64,000 nucleotides of DNA, taken from the NCBI GenBank assembly GCA_030761205.1, contig JAULJL010000048.1, positions 6,935,501 to 6,999,500 on the forward strand. The letters run 5' to 3'. Made by a program: the position numbers and the translations under genes. How positions within the stretch are numbered: position 1 is the stretch's first letter; every line of letters starts with the position of its first letter. This document shows, in pieces, positions 57,411 through 64,000 of the stretch. Source of the stretch: Fremontodendron californicum (taxonomy: Eukaryota > Streptophyta > Magnoliopsida > Malvales > Malvaceae). A model generated the notes under the pieces. That model did not search any database and was not told the DNA's origin. It saw only the letters and a list, made by a program, of their open reading frames with translations.

Positions 57411-57419
57411 GTAGTGATA

Positions 57420-58492
57420 GGATTTATATTTTAGTACTAAAGAGTTAGACCCTTCTTTGATATAGATTTTTTATTCCCAATTCCTTTTTAATATGGAATA
57501 CGGAAAATAGCGTACAGGGGATGAAAATCTCCGTACGGATCTATCATACATGAATAGGAGAAAAATCTCCGAATAGCTTTTGATTTTTTTTAGCGATTGG
57601 CAAGTCTAGTTATTTCTGAAAAAGTCCTATAAATTTTGAATAGATTTTTTAGTTTTTATAACTTATAAATAAGTTCCCATGCATGAATCAAGTGAATCAA
57701 AGTTTATACCTTGATTTAGTTTGATGTAGGTTCATATAAATGGTGAGGATCAACTATTTAACAGCATGGCGTTAACTGCAGTTTGAATTAGGCTAAACAT
57801 TCTATGATAGAATAGAGTATTTATTGATTTAATTTGCAGGTCAAAAACATTTGTTAGTGGAGAATTAGGGTTTTATTTTGAATATCATGATAATTAGCAT
57901 GCATTATTTTGAACATTTTTTTTTCAAATTTGGAAGTAAAGTTAAGTGCAATGCCTTGTAGGAATTATATAGCTATACCGATGAAGATATTCTGCTGTGG
58001 AAGCATTCTCATCCGAGTCAAGAGAGAGAACTGTTTTTGGTAAATTATAATAAATTGCTTTGAAGGCCAAACATTCAAATTCTATAATATTAAATCCAAA
58101 CAACAGTTTTGCAAAACATAATAACTTGGGAACTTTGATGGTTTATAAGTCTTCAATTGGCTGCATGCATAAGAGAGACAAGATATGGCAGTTTGAGTGG
58201 GGAAGCAAAGTTAATCAATTTGCTACTCAAGATGGTATATTTGATATTTCAAGAGTGCCATAAGACTAAATTTGACTTACGCCAATGCCCTGAGAATGAG
58301 TGTGACAAAAGTTCACCATGGAAGAGGCAATAATTGTTGATAAATGCTATAGTGAAAACAAAAGGAATTGTGGTGTTTGGGCTTTTGTATGTTTGTGTTA
58401 TTACTAGGAGGAAACAAAGGAAAGAAAGGAGGAAAAAAGGACTAATGCGAGAAACTCTTGATAGGCCCTCTTGCATAACCTTTCACTTTATA
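57420..58492. other. Intergenic or intronic DNA with one exon-like stretch
   Basis: 57962-58038 follows CCTTGTAG and precedes GTAAATT; it reads LYSYTDEDILLWKHSHPSQE and a few more residues without a stop. 58100-58262 is open with LMVYKSSIGCMHKRDK but has no clear borders. I cannot assign either to a family. They might belong to the host gene whose leader seems to lie at 49950. Confidence 0.2.
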
Positions 58493-58500
58493 TCTGTCTT

Positions 58501-59011
58501 TAGGGATGGCTGGAGCGGGACGGGAGGCGGATATTGTCTTATCCACCTCCACTCCACTTTTGTATGGATATTGGAAACATTCACATCCATGGATGTCGGT
58601 TACATCCATAACCGCTTCACGGTGCTCCACTCCGCTACACCCCAATTTATATTAATTATTTTTAACTTAATATTGTAAAAAAAAAATATATTATAATTTA
58701 TTCATGAACATAATTTTAATATATAAAAATCTTTAATATAATATATATAATACATATATACTAAAAGTATAGATATAAAATATTAGTATATATATGATTT
58801 TAGTATATATATCTAATATATATTAAAAATATAAGGAAAAATATAAAATATTTTAAAGGATAAAATAGTAATTTCAAAAGTCGGAGCTGGGCGGAGTGGA
58901 GCAAGCATTTACCAAAACCGCTCCGCTCCACCCCGCTCCAAAAAAAAAACCTCTCCATTCGGAGCAGATCGGTGCGAAATCAATCGATCGGATCGGGTTT
59001 TGCCATCCCTA
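58501..59011. mobile_element. hAT-type MITE (TAGGGATGGC ends)
   Basis: 511 bp with inverted ends TAGGGATGGC and a perfect 8-bp target duplication TCTGTCTT (58493-58500 and 59012-59019). GGAGCGG/CCGCTCC motifs are subterminal at both ends and the middle is AT-rich. No coding capacity. Confidence 0.88.
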
Positions 59012-59019
59012 TCTGTCTT

Positions 59020-60392
59020 ATGTGCATCGTATAAATGTTTATGTAATTTATATATTTAAGCTCTCCCATAGGAAGTCTAAGTGTGCATACTATGTTGAGA
59101 TTTACAACTGGGAAGATATAGAGCTCTTAATTATAGACTAAAACTTTTAGAAGTATGTTACTTGTTTCCCCATACTCATGCAAAACTATTTATCCCTTAA
59201 TCATGCGTGCAAATGTTTTTTCGGTTTGTTGTTTTCATGTGTATGTTCTCTGCATGTTTGCTTGCTTGCTCAAGCTTTTATAGATCTGTTTTTCACTGTG
59301 TATGATTTGATTTATTTCAATTTTCAATATGGAAAAGCTGATTGGAGAAAATGTTGTTATGACATTCAATGCTCATGGTAGTAAAGGTCAAATTGTTCTC
59401 AAACATTTTACATTCATGTTTCACAATAGAGGTTTTGTAATTTGAATTTTATAGTACAGATTTCTCACTTGTTTGATGGATGACTAGGCCTTTAAATTTT
59501 TCCATATTTGTTTATTTACCATAGACTGCATAGTTCTTAAAATTTAATGTTCACAGTCATGAAAAATTATCTTGTAAACCAGTATTATTGAAAATTTGGA
59601 CTTATCATATTACAAAACCTAAATATTGGGTGGGGTGCCTTAGAAAATCATTAAAAGAGAAAGGTAATAGGCTGGCAAACCCCTAAATATTTTTGGAATT
59701 ATCATATACTACGCATGGTCTGCTTATGTGCAGCCAAGAATTGATGCTGTATCTTAGTTTGAATGGCAATGCTGGGCCAAGTTTGATAACAAGGTCTCAA
59801 TAAAAGCTATTTATCGTTCAATACTGCATTATTGACTTTGAAATTCCATTTATGTGTTGTCAAGTGATCAAATTTGATGAATGAGTGGTTGCATGCATGT
59901 ATGGAGCTATCACAGTTTTAATAAATTGACACTTTTAGTGCAAAATATGACTTATATGTTTTAGTTTCAAAAAGTGGGTTACCAAAATGTGCTAGTTGAT
60001 GGCAAGCTATTTTATAGTTGCTAAGTTTTTTTTTTTTTAAAAATTTATTTTTTCTCCCTGTTTGCAGATAAGTTAAATGAAAAAATGTGTGCAGAATGCA
60101 CCTGTCTTTTTCTTTTCAAATAAACATTGATACCAGAAGTTGTTTTGTGCATGCAACAGGTAATATGCTACTTCAAAGAAGTTCTTGACTCTTTAAACAA
60201 GGTTTTTGCTAATATTTTTTTGGTGAATCTTGAATATCACGTTCTACAAAAATTTCATCTTGTTGTATGTCATTAGGAGAAAAAAAAAAAGCTAGAAAAA
60301 GGAGATTCTCTCAACCCTTTTGGCAAACTTTAATTCTCTAAAGCCTATAAATATACATATATTGGAGCCGTTAAATTCCTAGGTGGTTATTA
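59020..60392. other. Intergenic DNA, no gene recognised
   Basis: AT-rich with poly(A/T) stretches. I see no gene or complete element. Confidence 0.4.
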
Positions 60393-60884
60393 TGTTGAAA
60401 AAAAACTTTAGAGTAGATAACTCTAATTTTACCACTCAAAGAAGAAAGTTTAGATTTTAGGAAAACTCACAAATGCTCACACTTCACTCTAGACTACACT
60501 CTTTAGAGAAGAACTCCTTAGGAAAACTTAGAACTTTTATTGCTTATTGAAGCTTACTACTTGATTATTTACAAATGCAAGGGAGGGGGTATTTATACAA
60601 TACCAAGACAAACACAAGCCACACAAATATAAAATCTAAATAAATTACAACCACCCATCGTTGTTTAATAACAACCACACATTTAAATCACACAACTACA
60701 ACCACACATTAAACCACACAATTGCAACCACACATTGTTGTTTAATAACAACCACACATTTAAATCACACAACTACAACCACACATTAAACCACACAATT
60801 GCAACCACATATTAAACCACACAATTGCAACCACACATTGTTAGGCTTTTATTTTTCCTTGGGCTGGTATTGGACAATTTAACA
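60393..60884 (-). repeat. 3' LTR of a Ty1/copia element
   Basis: About 492 bp, read on the minus strand TGTTAAATTG...TTCAACA. It has a TATAAATAC promoter box near 60590 (minus strand) and a block of AACCACACA-type tandem repeats (60640-60840). A polypurine tract GAGGGGGAG lies directly before it. The element's stop codon TAA falls inside the first bases of the LTR. The 5' LTR is not in the window. Confidence 0.75.
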
Positions 60885-61330
60885 CTCCCCCTCAATACCA
60901 GCTCTTCCTCTTTGCACCATGTTGAGTTGACGACGAAACATTTCAAATTTGTTGATACTCAAACCTTTTGTGAATAAATCTGCCATTTGATCATATGTCT
61001 TGATTTGCTTCATCTCAATCTCTTCTTGTAGAACCTTTTCTCTGATAAAGTGATAATGCACTTCTATATGTTTGGTTCTTGCGTGAAAGACTGGATTTTC
61101 TGCCAAACGAATTGCTGACTGGTTGTCGCAATACAACGGAACTGCATAATCTACTGGTTGATGTAGATCACTCATTAGTTGTATCAGCCACGTACACTCT
61201 TGAGCTGCCATTGCTGCTGCTCGATACTCAGCTTCGGTAGTTGACAATGATACCGTTGGTTGTCTCTTACTGCACCAAGAAATTGTTCCAGAACCAAGTT
61301 TAAACATGTACCCAGTTGTTGATCTCCTGG
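60879..61330 (-). pseudogene. Copia polyprotein C-terminus (RNase H), cut by a gypsy insertion
   Basis: The last about 150 residues of a copia Gag-Pol. The RNase H segment shows RSTTGYMFKLG, SLSTTEAEYRAAA, CDNQSA and TKHIEVHYHFIRE, then the short tail that ends in the LTR. The frame is open, but upstream coding is cut at 61330 by the Ty3/gypsy LTR beginning at 61331. Everything before RNase H lies beyond that insertion, outside the window, if present. Confidence 0.88.
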
Positions 61331-62837
61331 TGATAACTCGTATAATTATATAGTTCTTAGTTATGTTTTATTATTGTTTTGTGTCAAATACGAGTTATTA
61401 TTGCTTAGTCTAATTGTGTTTATGATATTTTATATTTTTATGTAATTTGGTGTTTTTCACGAGTTTCTTTGAGTGATTTCAGATTACTAGGTTAAATCAA
61501 GAATTAAGGGCAAATCCAATTCAGTTCCAGTTCCGACACCTTTTGCCATATCAGCTATATCTAGAGTTTCACTGAAGCATTAAGGCTGAAATTTTTACAG
61601 TGCATAGTTAAGAGGCATATCTATCTTTTTCATGTTTTACACTTCTTGAAACGGAGTCGTTTTCCCTAGCGAAATCGACCATCAAGTTGGCTGATGTGCA
61701 ATGACGTCTGTGCTGACCTGTTTTGGTATTTTGACCATATCTTCCGATCCACATGAGCAAATGATCGGATTCCAATGGCTATGGATCCGTAACTGATAGG
61801 GGTATATTTTTCTAGAAGACCATTTGATCAGATCGAGCCTCCAACATTGACAAAATCGACCATCAAGCTGGCTGATCAGAATTGTCATACAATATGACGA
61901 AAATTGTTAGAAAAATGCACCCACCTATTATACCTACCTTTGAAATTTATAAAGCTTGTCTCTTGTCATTTAGCTCTCCAAAATGTGTATAAATAGAGGG
62001 TCTTGGATGAGCATAAATTGTATATTGGTAGGATATTAGCCATTGTAATAAAATTCTCTAAGTTTTCTTTTTCTTTCCTTTCTCTAGTTTTCTTTTTCTA
62101 TATTTACTTATGCTTCTTACATTTCTTTTCATTTTATTCATATCTAGTATGTGTTGCTAATCATATTGTTGAGGTGATGAGGTGAAGCTCTTGGTAAATG
62201 CTAAGGTTAGTCTCTTAAACATGAGCTAAAATGAATTATCATTTATAAACACTAGTATAGATAATATTTTCTTTTGGTTTAAAATCATACTTGCAAAGTA
62301 GGGATCTTGATTCATTATTGACAATGAAAATGGCACAATAAATGCTTGGTTTCATAACCTTGATTTGTTGTAGACATATACCTTGGCATAAGGAATGCTT
62401 GGACTCTTTTTATGAGTTTTGAGGACACCAAATGAACATAATATCATATGCTATGGACGTTGGACAATTTGGACTGAATTGCTAAACCTTCCGATTGGAA
62501 CCTCCTTTATGTGTGGATTTCAATTGTGTAATAAAACAAGATTAATCTTAGCATAACATCAAGAGTGGATTCTCTAACCTCAACATCTTTTCTTATTATT
62601 TTTTTTTTTATATCTTGTTTAATTTCTTTTATATTTTGTTTATTTTGTTCTCTAATATCTTGTTTATCTTATTTTGTTGTTGATTCCCTAATATCTTGTT
62701 TACTTTCTTTGTCTTATATATTTATAAACTTATACTTACTAATACGCTTCCCTGTGGTTCGACCTCGGACACCCGAGAATTTATTACTTGAACATAACCT
62801 GCACTTGGGTTTACAACTCTTAATTGAGTCTCCATCA
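61331..62837 (+). repeat. 5' LTR of the Athila-like element
   Basis: 1507 bp, TGATAACTCG...CTCCATCA. It has one copy of the U3 segment that is tandemly repeated in the LOG elements, and a TATA box at 61988-61996. The U5 part differs from theirs. Confidence 0.85.
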
Positions 62838-62843
62838 AGTTTT

Positions 62844-62861
62844 TGGCGCCGTTGCCGGGGA
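62844..62861 (+). other. Primer-binding site (tRNA-Asp type)
   Basis: TGGCGCCGTTGCCGGGGA, identical to that of the LOG-carrying elements and six bases after the LTR. Confidence 0.85.
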
Positions 62862-63121
62862 GGCAATACTAAGTATATAAGTTTATAAGTATATTTATTT
62901 TTATTTTTATTGGCTGGTTATACCGCCTAATTTTCTATATATTTATATTTATATTTATATTGTATATTAACTTTGTTTTATTTTTATTGGCTGGTTATAC
63001 CGCCTAATCTGTATATTAACTTTGTTTTATGCTTGTTTGGCGACATGATTTTAGATCTCGTCGTTTAGTTAGATTTTATTGTGAAACTTTTTCAGGTAAT
63101 CTTTCTAATACAACTCCTACC

Positions 63122-64000
63122 ATGGCTGACAATGAAAGTGTTCATGAGAACAGACAAGTACGCACCATGCGTGATTACTTGCAACCAACTCGAAGCTCAT
63201 CACCCTCTTGTTTTATTTTTCCTCTCAATGCAAACAACTTTCGTTTTAAACCAGGTATGATAGCTTTGCTTCCAAATTTCCATGGGTTAGAATCGGAAAG
63301 TGCTTACTCGTTTCTAAAAGACTTCGAAGATGTATGTGTCACCTTTAATGACCAACAATGTACAAATGAAATTGTCAAGCTAAAATTATTTCCTTTTTCT
63401 TTAAAAGATAAAGCAAAAATTTGGCTTCATAATTTAAAACCAAGGTCAATTAGCACATGGCAAGAATTACAAACTGAGTTTCTAAAAAAATTTTTCCCAG
63501 CACATAAAACTACTGCTTTAAAAAGACAGATTCAAAATTTCAATCAAAATCAAAATGAAGCATTTTTTCAGTGCTGGGAGCGTTTTAAAGATTTGTTAAG
63601 TTCTTGCCCACATCATGGTTTTGAAAAATGGCGTCTTATTAGTTTCTTTTATGAAAGTTTAACTCCCGAAACTAAACAATTTGTTGAAACAATGTGTAAC
63701 GGTGAGTTTCTAGAAAAAGAACCTGAAGAAGCCTTTGACTACCTAGACCATTTGGCAGATAACTCTCAAGCCTGGCACACAGATAATTCCTCTGAAAGTT
63801 CCAATAGATCTAATCTTGTTTCTAACAGAGGTAAATATCATTTTAGTCAAGAAGATGAGATAAAAGCTAAAGTAGCTAATTTGGCTAGAAAGATTGAAGC
63901 CATGGAACTTAGAGAAGTAAAAGAAGTCAAAACGGTTAAAAATGAAGAAAGTTGTGGAATTTGTGAAATCATGGGACACCCCACTTCTGAATGTCCAAAC
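63122..64000 (+). CDS. Athila-like gag, partial (continues past the window)
   Basis: 293 codons open from the ATG at 63122 to the window edge. It has the retrotransposon gag (capsid) domain: FHGLESESAYSFLKDFED, then LKLFPFSLKDKAKIWL, FLKKFFP and a QCWERFKDLL segment. A CCHC zinc knuckle (Cys278, Cys281, His286, Cys291) is at the very end. Gag forms the virus-like particle that packages element RNA. The shared primer site and LTR blocks suggest that an intact relative could package the non-autonomous LOG-carrying RNA. Pol cannot be judged, as it would lie outside the window. Confidence 0.88.
   Translation, partial: MADNESVHENRQVRTMRDYLQPTRSSSPSCFIFPLNANNFRFKPGMIALLPNFHGLESESAYSFLKDFEDVCVTFNDQQCTNEIVKLKLFPFSLKDKAKIWLHNLKPRSISTWQELQTEFLKKFFPAHKTTALKRQIQNFNQNQNEAFFQCWERFKDLLSSCPHHGFEKWRLISFFYESLTPETKQFVETMCNGEFLEKEPEEAFDYLDHLADNSQAWHTDNSSESSNRSNLVSNRGKYHFSQEDEIKAKVANLARKIEAMELREVKEVKTVKNEESCGICEIMGHPTSECPN

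Larger units (their letters stand above)
50974..57416 (+). mobile_element. CACTA transposon with truncated transposase and captured host exons
   Basis: 6443 bp. The left end and the reverse-complemented right end share CACTACAAACAAATTGCCAT and a few more bases. A 3-bp target duplication ATA flanks it (50971-50973 and 57417-57419). Long subterminal arrays of CCGTCGGTATA-type inverted repeats occupy 50990-51950 and 56650-57410. Inside are host-gene exon fragments (52718-53090) and a 3'-truncated TNPD-type transposase (53810-55042). A small MITE (55921-56025) has inserted in it. It lacks a complete transposase and depends on another copy. Confidence 0.9.
61331..64000 (+). mobile_element. Athila-like Ty3/gypsy retrotransposon, 5' part
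   Basis: It starts with an LTR (61331-62837), then a primer-binding site and gag, and leaves the window. Its LTR begins with the same TGATAACTCG sequence as the LOG-carrying elements and shares long blocks with them, such as GCGAAATCGACCATCAAG and the TATAAATAG region. It inserted into a copia element. Confidence 0.88.

Overview
The window is plant nuclear DNA: AT-rich, intron-bearing, and built mostly of nested transposable elements of plant type (Athila-like Ty3/gypsy, Ty1/copia, CACTA/En-Spm, MULE- and hAT-type non-autonomous elements). A dicot is likely. The style of the subterminal repeats (AAACGCCGCTAAA, GAGTCGAGTCGA) reminds me of Malvaceae such as Gossypium, but that is only an impression. 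There is one convincing intact host gene, a METTL13-like methyltransferase (10736-12124, minus).

Layout. 1-3.3 kb: a MULE-type foldback element (9-bp target duplication) with a hAT-type element (8-bp duplication) nested in it. 3.3-8.8 kb: a composite insertion with inverted LTR-like arms around organelle-like DNA, plus a solo LTR; it splits a small MITE. 9.2-12.2 kb: MITE copies and the methyltransferase gene. 12.2-20.7 kb: AT-rich DNA with two more hAT-like elements and a 223-bp tandem duplication. 20775-48647: one degenerate CACTA element on the minus strand, about 7.36 kb before it was invaded. It is interrupted by two oppositely oriented LTR retrotransposons (23014-32326 minus, 32363-41716 plus) and by a 1.84-kb non-autonomous CACTA (44648-46485). 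48.6-50.97 kb: intergenic DNA that may hold the 5' leader and first intron of an unidentified host gene. 50974-57416: a second CACTA element with a truncated transposase and captured exons of two host genes (Ulp1/ESD4-like SUMO protease, RWDD1-like). 57.4-60.4 kb: intergenic with a hAT MITE. 60393-61330: the 3' end of a copia element. 61331-64000: the 5' end of an Athila-like Ty3/gypsy element with intact gag, leaving the window.

The most interesting content is the pair of LTR retrotransposons at 23-41.7 kb. Each has TG..CA LTRs, 5-bp target duplications, a tRNA-Asp-type primer site and a polypurine tract. They lack pol and instead carry an Athila gag remnant, a basic Cys-rich protein resembling the nucleic-acid-binding proteins of flexuous plant RNA viruses, and an intact intronless LOG-type cytokinin-activating enzyme followed by an A-run. 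The cassette is flanked by direct repeats of element sequence. Putative splice acceptors lie just before each cassette ORF. The element at 61331 shares the LTR beginning and primer site and has a complete-looking gag, so it belongs to a plausible autonomous partner family. The working model is a non-autonomous retrotransposon that captured a polyadenylated RNA encoding a cytokinin-activating enzyme and a virus-like RNA-binding protein, and spread with both ORFs open.
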